From the NCBI GenBank assembly GCA_015231685.1, contig JADGBA010000013.1:2059-15092 (forward strand): 13,034 bases of DNA, given 5' to 3'. A program made the translations under genes and the position numbers. This DNA comes from Candidatus Omnitrophota bacterium (lineage in GTDB: Bacteria; Omnitrophota; Gorgyraeia; 2-02-FULL-51-18; JAGOUK01). The first letter of the stretch is position 1. Each line of letters starts with the position of its first letter. The notes beneath the pieces are model-generated. The model was not told the DNA's origin. It searched no databases and worked only from the letters and a program-made list of their open reading frames with translations. Of the stretch, positions 1-6,791 are shown piece by piece.

Positions 1-600
1 GAGCGGTAAGCGGTCGTTGTAACAGCGAACCGCAAAATCACCCGTTACGGAATCGAATTCAATACGGATCGCGCCGGATTCGAGCGCCTTTCCGTACAGC
101 TCTCCAAGGACCGGCCACAGTACCCTTCCCCACAATTCCGGCTTTTCGGGATCCCAGTCAATATCGAAGTAATCCGCAAACAGTGAATCGCGCCCATTTT
201 CAAGCACATCCACCCACCATGGATTGGCGCTCTTGGTTACCCCCATATGATTGGGAACGATATCCGCCAAAAGACCCATGCGGTAATCGATAATCCGGCG
301 AGCGAATCGCTCAAAAGCCTTTTCGCCCCCGCGCTCCGGATCCAAGCGGGCCGGATTGACCAAATCGTACCCGTGGTTGCTCCCCGAAACGGACTCAAAA
401 AAAGGCGACGCGTAGACTCCGTCAATGCCCGAGGCGGCAAGGTAGGGTACAAGTGCGCGTGCCTGCCTGAATCCGAATTTTTTGGAAAGCTGGAGCCGAT
501 ACACCGCCGACGGGCGCCAGACCTCATGCAAAACTCCCCGGATGGCGTTTCTGCATTTTTCGGCGCCGAACATCGGACGCGGTCCCGCGGACTGTGCCAT
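1..600 (-). CDS. treY: Maltooligosyl trehalose synthase, N-terminal 200 codons (partial, runs off the left edge)
   Basis: I translated this frame by hand; it is open for 200 codons from ATG at 598-600 to the window edge. TreY is a GH13-family cytoplasmic enzyme that rearranges the reducing-end alpha-1,4 bond of maltodextrins to alpha,alpha-1,1. TreZ then releases trehalose. Visible family landmarks are AVYRLQL (residues 32-38), VPYLAASGIDGVYASP (51-66), the GS.HGYD block (73-79), the GH13 region-I-like DIVPNHMG (113-120), NPWWVDVLENG (126-136) and FDIDWDP (145-151). The catalytic residues lie further on, outside the window. The N-terminus before YRLQL is about 20 residues longer than in typical TreY, so ATG at 571-573 (with GGGA about 9 nt upstream) is an alternative start. 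The ATG at 600 fits a promoter whose predicted start point falls on it. treZ is not in view. The family call is firm; completeness and start are not. Confidence 0.9.
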   Translation of the reverse strand, partial: MAQSAGPRPMFGAEKCRNAIRGVLHEVWRPSAVYRLQLSKKFGFRQARALVPYLAASGIDGVYASPFFESVSGSNHGYDLVNPARLDPERGGEKAFERFARRIIDYRMGLLADIVPNHMGVTKSANPWWVDVLENGRDSLFADYFDIDWDPEKPELWGRVLWPVLGELYGKALESGAIRIEFDSVTGDFAVRCYNDRLPL

Positions 601-636
601 GGTACAGAGAATAACACATTCCCCTTCGAGTGTCAG
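601..636 (-). promoter_or_regulatory. Predicted sigma70-type promoter of treY
   Basis: Read on the minus strand, a -35-like CTGACA (631-636, 5 of 6 to consensus) is followed by a 17-nt spacer and a -10-like TATTCT (608-613, 4 of 6). TG stands one base before the -10, giving an extended -10 (TGTTATTCT). Transcription would start near 600-602, on or next to the treY ATG, and no Shine-Dalgarno sequence is visible. Motif matching only. Confidence 0.55.
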
Positions 637-643
637 GTGGCCG

Positions 644-660
644 TGCTATAATCCGCGATA
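644..660 (+). promoter_or_regulatory. Predicted extended -10 promoter of pncC
   Basis: TGCTATAAT (644-652) is a perfect extended -10 element (TGnTATAAT). The -35 region at 624-630 is poor, as expected for extended -10 promoters. The expected start point is about 658-660, and ATG is at 660-662, so the mRNA would be leaderless or nearly so. No Shine-Dalgarno sequence precedes the ATG at a usable distance. The element overlaps, back to back, the divergent treY promoter. Confidence 0.55.
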
Positions 661-1184
661 TGAAAACCGCCGGCTTCGTGAGTGAACTTTCAAAGCTTCT
701 GACCGCATCCAGACAAACCCTGGCCCTGGCCGAGTCCTGCACCGGCGGAACGATCGGTCAGATGATCAGCAGCCGCCCGGGGTCTTCCGCCTATTTTTTG
801 GGAGGGGTCGTGGCCTACCACAACCACATTAAGCGCGCCCTTTTGGGAATCCCCAACGGCATACTAAAGAGACGCGGGGCGGTGAGTGCTCCTGTCGCCC
901 GGGCGATGGCCGAGAATATCCGGCTCCGCTTCAAGGCGGACTTTGCCGCCTCGACCACCGGAATCGCAGGGCCGGCGGGCGGAACTGCAAAAAAACCCGT
1001 AGGCCTCGTTTGGATTGCCGTTGCGGACCGTCGCGGCTGTCAAGCCAGGAGATACGTATTTGAGGGCTCAAGATCGCGCATACGGCGCCTGGCCGCTCTG
1101 GAAGCCATTTCTTTGCTAAGCGCCAGCGTCCGAGCCCAGAATATTCCGAAACCCCGAAGTGTGTGTAAGATCAAAAAGACATAA
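660..1184 (+). CDS. pncC: Nicotinamide-nucleotide amidase / CinA C-terminal domain protein
   Basis: 174 aa. The protein matches the stand-alone CinA C-terminal domain (PncC), which deamidates nicotinamide mononucleotide to nicotinate mononucleotide in the bacterial pyridine nucleotide cycle. Landmarks are LAESCTGG (residues 22-29), PGSSAYFLGGVVAY (about 40-53), LLGI, GAVS and TGIAGPAGG followed by KPVGLV (about 99-116). The MoCF-like N-terminal domain of full CinA is absent, so this is the amidase-only form. I chose ATG 660 because it abuts a perfect extended -10 box. A GTG at 630 in the same frame would put that box inside the gene. The last 47 codons (1040-1184) are antisense to the 3' end of pgpA. 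The final 20 or so residues, after the conserved LEAISLL helix, look like a nonconserved tail. In many bacteria cinA lies co-directional after pgsA and before recA; here it is inverted and no recA follows. Confidence 0.9.
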   Translation: MKTAGFVSELSKLLTASRQTLALAESCTGGTIGQMISSRPGSSAYFLGGVVAYHNHIKRALLGIPNGILKRRGAVSAPVARAMAENIRLRFKADFAASTTGIAGPAGGTAKKPVGLVWIAVADRRGCQARRYVFEGSRSRIRRLAALEAISLLSASVRAQNIPKPRSVCKIKKT

Positions 1185-1585
1185 AAACCAGCGAGCAAAT
1201 CATCCCACATGATTCCGGATGAGCTTTTCATCCGGTCAAGCCGGCGTATGCCCAGCGGCTTGGTGATATCAAAGAATCGAAATAGCAGAAATCCGGTCGC
1301 CAGCACCGCCGGCGTGCAGGGCATTGCCAGCAGCGATGTCCACATTCCGCATACTTCATCCAGCACAAAGAAGGAAGGGTCTTTGTCGGTGCTATTGGCA
1401 CTGACCGGGGAGGCCGCCCAGAACCCTGCCGCAACCGACATTCCCCAAAACAAACCCAAGAGCAGGGGGTTTTTTAGTGCCCAGCCGGCTCCGACAGCCA
1501 GCACGCTCGCCACGGCTCCCGGCGCCCAGGGAAAATACCCGACCCCAAAAACAGTGCCCGCAAGAAGCGCGATTCGCCGCTTCAT
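1040..1585 (-). CDS. pgpA: Phosphatidylglycerophosphatase A
   Basis: 181 aa integral membrane phosphatase that removes the phosphate from phosphatidylglycerophosphate to give phosphatidylglycerol, the step after PgsA. Family motifs are G.GYFPWAPGA (residues 14-24), DP.FFVLDEVCGMW (69-82, acidic D76/E77), RFFDITKP (103-110) and WDDLLAG (127-133, D128/D129). Hydrophobic segments lie at about 25-58, 83-104 and 130-147. ATG 1583-1585 overlaps the pgsA TGA by four bases (ATGA), and a GGAG sits about 9 nt upstream, so the two are probably translationally coupled. The family normally ends soon after the DD..AG helix. Here a basic, nonconserved tail (about residues 148-181, rich in R and A) continues into sequence antisense to pncC. 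The same frame stays open upstream of 1585, but that part is a shadow of pgsA. Confidence 0.92.
   Translation of the reverse strand: MKRRIALLAGTVFGVGYFPWAPGAVASVLAVGAGWALKNPLLLGLFWGMSVAAGFWAASPVSANSTDKDPSFFVLDEVCGMWTSLLAMPCTPAVLATGFLLFRFFDITKPLGIRRLDRMKSSSGIMWDDLLAGFYVFLILHTLRGFGIFWARTLALSKEMASRAARRRMRDLEPSNTYLLA
1215..1235. terminator. Perfect 8-bp hairpin 30 bp downstream of pncC (candidate terminator, weak)
   Basis: CCGGATGA (1215-1222), loop GCTTT, TCATCCGG (1228-1235). The stem is perfect and GC-containing and lies 30 bp after the pncC stop, where a terminator for pncC would be expected. No T-run follows on either strand, so an intrinsic terminator is not established. The element also lies within pgpA codons for its core region (about residues 117-123), so the symmetry may be coincidental. 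Confidence 0.25.
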
Positions 1586-2142
1586 TTGAAGATGCTCCGG
1601 TTGTTGACAAAGAATTTGAATCCGCTGTACAAGGTCAGGATCACCGCCGCCATCAGCGACCAATGAATGATTTGAAGCGAAATCGCTTCGGCTTGCGGCG
1701 TCCAAAATTCCGCTTCGCGTACCGCGAGATAGAAGAGAACGAGAATCGCGGCGAACATTTGTGTGAAGGTCTTGTGTTTTCCGCTGCGTGTCGCCGCGAT
1801 CACACGCGCCTGAGAGGCGGCGTACAAACGTACTCCGGTGATCAAAATTTCCCGGCTCAGCATCGCCACCAGCATCCACGCCGGCATCACCCCGATTCCG
1901 ACAAAGGCAATGAATACCGAAAACACAAGCACCTTGTCGGCAATCGGATCCATGAGCTTCCCCCACGCCGTAACCTCGTTGCGCATCCGCGCGACGCGGC
2001 CATCCCAGAAATCGGTCAGCGATGCCAGCACAAAACACGCGACCGCCGCCGACTTGGGCCAACCCCCGTCCAGATTCAAAAATATCAATATCCCCGCCGC
2101 AAAAAAGAACCGGGACAGGGTCATCATATCGGCAATGGTCAT
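1582..2142 (-). CDS. pgsA: CDP-diacylglycerol--glycerol-3-phosphate 3-phosphatidyltransferase
   Basis: 186 aa membrane enzyme of the CDP-alcohol phosphatidyltransferase family. It joins CDP-diacylglycerol and glycerol-3-phosphate to phosphatidylglycerophosphate, the committed step to phosphatidylglycerol. The full signature D-x2-D-G-x2-A-R-x8-G-x3-D-x3-D is present: D44, D47, G48, A51, R52, G61, D65 and D69. Membrane segments lie at about 8-24, 31-45, 70-95 and 158-178. The N-terminus (MTIADMMTLSRF) resembles the usual PgsA start. ATG 2140-2142 overlaps the rimO TGA by four bases and is preceded by AGGGGG. The gene ends in a four-base overlap with pgpA, so two consecutive steps of the pathway are encoded back to back. 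The choice of PgsA over other family members rests on overall similarity and on the pgpA neighbour. Confidence 0.93.
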   Translation of the reverse strand: MTIADMMTLSRFFFAAGILIFLNLDGGWPKSAAVACFVLASLTDFWDGRVARMRNEVTAWGKLMDPIADKVLVFSVFIAFVGIGVMPAWMLVAMLSREILITGVRLYAASQARVIAATRSGKHKTFTQMFAAILVLFYLAVREAEFWTPQAEAISLQIIHWSLMAAVILTLYSGFKFFVNNRSIFK

Positions 2143-3500
2143 CCGACCACCCCCTCGAGGTCATGTTCCGTGGCGCCGGTAATACGCACGCGGCAAAACT
2201 CCCCGATTGGAAGAGATTTTCTGGAACGCACAATCACTTCTCCGTCCACCTCGGGGGCATCATGTTCCGAACGCCCCAGATAAACGCCCGGAGTCGCCCG
2301 CCCTTCAATGAGCACCTTCAGTCGACTGCCGATCTTCCGGCGTCCCGCCTCCATAGAGATTTGCTCCTGAGCTTTCATTATCAAGCGCCGGCGCGACCGG
2401 GCAGTGCGGGAAGGGATCTGTTGCGTCATCTTAGCGGAGCGTGTCCCCTCTTCCCGCGAGTAAGCAAACACCCCCAGCCGGTCGAACCGGATCCGCCGCA
2501 CGAAGGCGCAGAGATGGGCGAATTCTTCCCGGCTTTCTCCCGGAAACCCGGTCATCACAGTGCTTCGGATGGCCAGATCAGGAATGCGGCGGCGAAACTC
2601 ATGAATAAGGTTATCTTGAGTCTGGGAGAGACCCCGCCTCCCCATCCTCTCGAGAACCGAAGGATGACTGTGCTCTACAGGCAAATCCACATATCGGCAA
2701 AGGTTTCGGTGTTGCTCCATAGCTTGAATGACCGAATCAGTGACGTGCCCCGGATGCAGATAAAGCGTCCGGATCCAGACCTCAGGCGTGATGCGCGCGA
2801 TCCTGGTAAGGAGGCCGCCAAGATCAATGCCGCGCCCGAGATCACGGCCATAAGCGGCCGTATCCTGGGCAATCAAAACCACTTCTTTCACCTTGGCGCA
2901 GGAAACGGCTTGGCGGATTTCCTTGAGAATATCTTCGGGGGCGCGTGATTGCAGCCGCCCCTTGATGGCGGGGATCGCACAGTACGAACAACGTGAGAGG
3001 CATCCTTCAGCAATTTTGACATAACGCAAATACGGCGGCGTCAGCGGTTGTGTCGGAGATAGCGCGGACTTCAGATAAACGCTTCTTGCCGGAGCCCGAA
3101 GAACTCTTTGGGAGCCGGTCTTGAGAAGACGCGGGATCACATCCGCCAGATGGGCAAACTCGGAAACTCCCAAGACAGCATCTGCTTCCGAAAATTCCCT
3201 GAAGAGCTCGTCTTTGTACCGCTGAGCGAGACAGCCAATGATAACGAGCTTTTTTATTTGTCCGCGCTTTTTGAGCTCCGCAAGCTCGAGAATGCCCTGG
3301 ATGGATTCTTCTTTGGCATCGCGGATAAACCCGCAGGTATTGATGATGGCGACGTCCGCCCGGCGGACATCCGGCTCATAACGGTATCCCGCGGCCACAA
3401 GCCCGCCGAGGGCCACTTCAGAGTCAACGAGATTTCGGGGGCAACCCAGCGCAAGAAGACCTACAGAACAGGTTCTGGGTGAATGGGTTTTAAAAGGCAT
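2139..3500 (-). CDS. rimO: Ribosomal protein uS12 methylthiotransferase
   Basis: 453 aa radical-SAM methylthiotransferase that installs the beta-methylthio group on the conserved aspartate of ribosomal protein S12. Domains are an N-terminal MTTase domain (about 11-130) with the auxiliary-cluster cysteines C20 (LGCPRNLVDSE), C56 (NTCGF) and C90 (IGCLAQRY); a radical-SAM core (about 155-385) with the C-x3-C-x2-C motif C167, C171 and C174; and a C-terminal TRAM domain (about 388-453) with YLGRSEHDAPEVDGEV. The LGCP.NLVDSE and DAPEVDG motifs favour RimO over the tRNA enzyme MiaB. I chose ATG 3498-3500 because homologues begin a few residues before the VGLLALGCP strand. The frame is open upstream to 3587, but that stretch overlaps rodZ. 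The start lies 10 bp after the rodZ stop without an obvious Shine-Dalgarno, so coupling to rodZ is likely. Confidence 0.95.
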   Translation of the reverse strand: MPFKTHSPRTCSVGLLALGCPRNLVDSEVALGGLVAAGYRYEPDVRRADVAIINTCGFIRDAKEESIQGILELAELKKRGQIKKLVIIGCLAQRYKDELFREFSEADAVLGVSEFAHLADVIPRLLKTGSQRVLRAPARSVYLKSALSPTQPLTPPYLRYVKIAEGCLSRCSYCAIPAIKGRLQSRAPEDILKEIRQAVSCAKVKEVVLIAQDTAAYGRDLGRGIDLGGLLTRIARITPEVWIRTLYLHPGHVTDSVIQAMEQHRNLCRYVDLPVEHSHPSVLERMGRRGLSQTQDNLIHEFRRRIPDLAIRSTVMTGFPGESREEFAHLCAFVRRIRFDRLGVFAYSREEGTRSAKMTQQIPSRTARSRRRLIMKAQEQISMEAGRRKIGSRLKVLIEGRATPGVYLGRSEHDAPEVDGEVIVRSRKSLPIGEFCRVRITGATEHDLEGVVG

Positions 3501-3510
3501 CCGGGCGAGC

Positions 3511-4470
3511 TTAGCGGATCTGTTCCATGCCCTGATGCGTGAGACGAACTTCTTTGGCCTGCCCCCCGCCCGGTTGGCCCAGCGCAAACCCGTTCAGCGT
3601 CAGTTCCACACCTTCAGGGCGGCCCAATTTCATTTCGATAGACCGGTCCGCTTTCCATCGCTCGTGCTCGCCGCTTCGCAGAATGGATTCAAACAAAATT
3701 TCGCCATCCGCGCTCAGGCGCAGCCAGACATCCTTGGTGGCGCGGACGTCAAGCATCAGCGGGTCCTGCGGCGGAATTCGCGGGTAATTATCAAGATCAG
3801 GCGCATTGATATACGGAGAGCCTTCTGTGGACTTCGCTGTTTGGACCGCCGGCATGGCGGGGTCTGCGGCCGCGCTTGCAGCCTGCTTCTTTGTTGAAGG
3901 CGATGCCTTTTGTGTGTCAGCCGTTTTTGGGACCCGGCTCTTTTGAGCCGCGGCACGCATCTCGGCCGCTCTTTCGCGGCGGGCCGGACCATCCTTGATC
4001 CAACGCCCGACCGCTGCGCCCGAAACCACAAGCAGGCCTCCCACAAGAGCAATCCCCAAGGCCCCAATCAGAATCTTTAGAGCCGTCTTTCGGTGCCGCG
4101 CCGCCCATTGCATCGCCGGAGAGAGGTGTTCCTTGAGGGATTTGACGGGAATGGTTTTTTTGGGAGTGCGGGCTTGTCCGCTTTGGGGTTCCTTGGGGGC
4201 CGGTACAATTTCGACCGGCTTTTGACTCACCCCCATAAGCTCGAACTCGGAGAGAACAGTTGCGGATGAAATCCCAAGATATTCGGCATAACGCTTCAAA
4301 AAACCCTTGGCGTACACGGCGCCGCCGGAAAGACTCTCAAAATCGTTCTTTTCGAGCTTCTCAAGAATTCCCGGATGGATTTTGAGCTTGGAATGAACGT
4401 CATCCAAAGAAAGTTTTTTGGCCGTACGCGCCGCAGACAGTTGTTTTCCGATTGATACCTTATCGCTCAC
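3511..4470 (-). CDS. rodZ: RodZ-like helix-turn-helix membrane protein
   Basis: 319 aa. The protein has a Cro/CI-type HTH_25 domain (about 6-75), a basic stretch ending RHRK (125-128), one transmembrane helix (about 130-152), a charged then Pro/Ala/Lys-rich periplasmic linker (about 160-235), and a C-terminal DUF4115 beta domain (about 236-315). This is the RodZ architecture: a cytoplasmic HTH that in model rods binds MreB and a periplasmic domain tied to the elongation machinery. The start codon is GTG (4468-4470), overlapping the ftsK TGA as GTGA. It is supported by a strong GGAAGGAG ending about 8 nt upstream, and translation from there begins exactly at the HTH domain. mreB is not in view, so a role in cell shape is inferred from the family. 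A related HTH-TM protein (YmfM) sits upstream of pgsA in Bacillus. Confidence 0.87.
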   Translation of the reverse strand: MSDKVSIGKQLSAARTAKKLSLDDVHSKLKIHPGILEKLEKNDFESLSGGAVYAKGFLKRYAEYLGISSATVLSEFELMGVSQKPVEIVPAPKEPQSGQARTPKKTIPVKSLKEHLSPAMQWAARHRKTALKILIGALGIALVGGLLVVSGAAVGRWIKDGPARRERAAEMRAAAQKSRVPKTADTQKASPSTKKQAASAAADPAMPAVQTAKSTEGSPYINAPDLDNYPRIPPQDPLMLDVRATKDVWLRLSADGEILFESILRSGEHERWKADRSIEMKLGRPEGVELTLNGFALGQPGGGQAKEVRLTHQGMEQIR

Positions 4471-6788
4471 TGCCCTGCTCCTTCCTGGGTTCCGGATTCT
4501 CCGCCGGCATTTTTGAACCTCGCGTCAAGCTCCTCAATCGACACCAGAACCTCTCTTGCTTTGGAGCCCCGGTGCGGTCCGACAATACCGTCTTCTTCCA
4601 TCATGTCCACCAAACGCGCCGCCCGAGTATAGCCCAGACCCAATCGCCTCTGCAACATGGAAACTGAGGCCAGCTGACTTGAAACAATGATTCGGCAAGC
4701 CTCCTCGTAATGCTCATCGGAACGAAAATCCTGACTCTGCCCCTGCCGCTTGCTCGACGCCTTCAAAATCTCTTCATCGTACACGGGATTCTGACCTTCC
4801 TTGCACGCTTCGACAAGCCGCTCGATTTCAGGGTCCGCCACCCAGGCCCCCTGTCCACGCAACAAATGCGGTTTGGACGGGTCCATATACAAAAAATCCC
4901 CCTTACCCAAAAGGCATTCCGCGCCGTTCTGATCGAGCACCGTCCGCGAATCCACTTTGGAGGCAACCTGAAACGCGATTCGTGACTGAAAATTGGCTTT
5001 GATGACGCCCGTGATGACGTCCACCGAAGGACGCTGTGTCGCCAGAATCATATGAATCCCCACCGCGCGGGCCAATTGGGCCAGTCTCATGATCGCGCTC
5101 TCCACCTCTTTACCTTGAGTCATCATCAGGTCCGCAAGCTCATCGATGATCACCACGATGTACGGAATCCGTTCAGGATATTCAATGTCCCCGATCTTGC
5201 GAATCCCCGGATCCTTTTCAACGCGCTCGTTGTACCCCTCCATATCCCTGACTTTGAACTTGGAGAGAATTTTGTAGCGATTTTCCATTTCGGACACGAG
5301 CCAGTTCATGACAGTTGGAACGCGGTCAATTTGCGTGATCACCGGAGTCAGAAGGTGCGGCAGACCGTTGTACCCGATCAACTCCACCATCTTCGGATCA
5401 ATCATGATGAACTTGACTTCGTCGGGGTACGAGCGGAACAACATGCTTGAAATGATTGCATTAATGCAAACCGTCTTTCCGCTTCCGGTGCTCCCGGCAA
5501 TCAAAAGGTGGGGCATTTGGTCCAAGTCCGCTACAACCGGCTCTCCGGCGGCGTCCTTTCCTATGGCGAACGCAAGCTTGGATTCCATTTTGCGCATATT
5601 CGCGGAATGCATAATGTCTTTGAGAACAACGTTTTGCTTCGCCGGATTCGGAACCTCAATACCGATGCGGGCCTTACCCGGAATGGGCGCAAGGATACGA
5701 ACGCTGGTCGCCTCAAGCGCAAGAGCAATATTGTCCTGAAGGCTGGTGATGCGTTGGAGTTTGACGCCGCTGGCCGGCTGTAATTCGAACCGGGTGATGA
5801 CGGGCCCCTGCTCCGCTTCAACCACCCTGGCGTCAATCCCGAAGTCCGAAAGCGTGTCCTGCAAAACGCGGGACTGTTCTTCGATAAATTTTCCGGCATC
5901 GATGCCGGATTCAGCCGCCTGGGGATCGCTCAATAGATCCGTGGAAGGAAGTTTGTAGTCTCCTCTGGGGGCGACGGGTTTGACCACTCCCGCTTTGGCA
6001 GGAGCCGTTTCCTGAGGCTTCCGTGTGGCCAGAGTTCGAATGACCGGCTTGGGCGCAGCGTCCGGCTTGGGGGCTGTATCCTTACCCTTGCCCTTAAGAA
6101 GCTCCCTGGCCTTTTGTAGAGCCCCGCCGGCGGCAACGGGCCTTTCGGGTCGTATGGCGCCTTTTTCAGGTCTAACGATTTTTGGCTCTTTCCGGCTTGA
6201 GGTTGTGGCGGGCCCCTGAGTCAGGGCGCCTTGAGCTGTTTTTCCCAACACCCGAAAATGCCCCCAAAACCACCGCAACAGGGCGCCTACGAGAGGAAAA
6301 ACCATGAATTCCGTGGCCAGCAAAAGCGCGAGAACAAACAAAACAAAAGAAAATAGAAGAGCCGCCTTGCCAAAAAGTTCAATCAGAATGGAGGCGACGA
6401 AGAACCCGACCAGGCCTCCGGCTTGAAATCGTGCATCCGCATCCGGTCCCGCGAGAAGCGAAAGAGACGAACAGGCGGATATAAAAAAAAGTGCTCCTGA
6501 GAAAAGCCGGAGCCATAGACGCTGCTTTTTTCTTTCGGACCATTGTGCCAGCGCCCAGAAACAAAACAGGAGGACCAGAAAATAGGCGCCCCTGCCGATT
6601 GCAAAGTTCAGCGCCCAGGACAAATGAGCTCCAGCAATCCCTACAAAATTTTTTACAGGCTGGTTGACCCTGGATACATTGAACGATACGTCTTCCGGAA
6701 CATACGAAACCAGGCAGAGAAGCAGGAACAACGCCAGCGAGAGCCAAAGGAAGACAATGATTTCATTTTTCTTTTTTTCAGAAATCAT
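4467..6788 (-). CDS. ftsK: DNA translocase FtsK/SpoIIIE
   Basis: 773 aa septal DNA pump that moves the chromosome terminus through the closing septum and, in model species, activates XerCD at dif. The N-terminus carries about four membrane helices (roughly 9-30, 67-84, 91-113 and 124-168). A Pro/Lys/Ala-rich linker follows (about 180-275), much shorter than that of E. coli FtsK and closer to SpoIIIE/SftA size. The alpha domain starts near residue 276. The beta motor has Walker A GSTGSGKT (432-439) and Walker B VVIIDELADL (about 545-554), then the LARAVGIHMILATQRP block (572-587). The C-terminal winged-helix gamma domain (about 690-755, ending GIVGPHRGSKAREVL) would read KOPS-like polarity sequences. 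ATG 6786-6788 lies 3 bp after the dut stop. xerD is encoded 5 kb upstream in the same direction. Confidence 0.96.
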   Translation of the reverse strand: MISEKKKNEIIVFLWLSLALFLLLCLVSYVPEDVSFNVSRVNQPVKNFVGIAGAHLSWALNFAIGRGAYFLVLLFCFWALAQWSERKKQRLWLRLFSGALFFISACSSLSLLAGPDADARFQAGGLVGFFVASILIELFGKAALLFSFVLFVLALLLATEFMVFPLVGALLRWFWGHFRVLGKTAQGALTQGPATTSSRKEPKIVRPEKGAIRPERPVAAGGALQKARELLKGKGKDTAPKPDAAPKPVIRTLATRKPQETAPAKAGVVKPVAPRGDYKLPSTDLLSDPQAAESGIDAGKFIEEQSRVLQDTLSDFGIDARVVEAEQGPVITRFELQPASGVKLQRITSLQDNIALALEATSVRILAPIPGKARIGIEVPNPAKQNVVLKDIMHSANMRKMESKLAFAIGKDAAGEPVVADLDQMPHLLIAGSTGSGKTVCINAIISSMLFRSYPDEVKFIMIDPKMVELIGYNGLPHLLTPVITQIDRVPTVMNWLVSEMENRYKILSKFKVRDMEGYNERVEKDPGIRKIGDIEYPERIPYIVVIIDELADLMMTQGKEVESAIMRLAQLARAVGIHMILATQRPSVDVITGVIKANFQSRIAFQVASKVDSRTVLDQNGAECLLGKGDFLYMDPSKPHLLRGQGAWVADPEIERLVEACKEGQNPVYDEEILKASSKRQGQSQDFRSDEHYEEACRIIVSSQLASVSMLQRRLGLGYTRAARLVDMMEEDGIVGPHRGSKAREVLVSIEELDARFKNAGGESGTQEGAGQ

Positions 6789-6791
6789 GCC

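Noticed and set aside
989..995. T7 run on the minus strand downstream of pgpA, considered as its terminator.
   Set aside because: No stable stem precedes it, and the bases encode the conserved pncC KPVGLV region (codons GCA AAA AAA CCC).
1463..1480. In pgpA (minus strand) the codons CTA AAA AAC contain an A-AAA-AAC heptamer in the phase needed for -1 frameshifting.
   Set aside because: The zero frame encodes the complete PgpA with all its motifs, the -1 frame gives no recognisable product, and no stimulatory structure is evident; a chance heptamer.
1586..2233. Long open frame upstream of and continuous with pgpA.
   Set aside because: It is antiparallel-free shadow sequence of pgsA in another frame, is rich in unlikely composition, and PgpA homology begins at ATG 1585.
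1477..2283. Long plus-strand open frames opposite pgsA, rimO and pnp (also 2022-2948 and 8191-9288).
   Set aside because: They are antisense shadows of well-recognised genes, with Arg/Pro/His-rich composition and no recognisable domains.
3501..3587. N-terminal extension of rimO by 29 residues.
   Set aside because: It overlaps the rodZ 3' end, and RimO homologues start close to ATG 3500.
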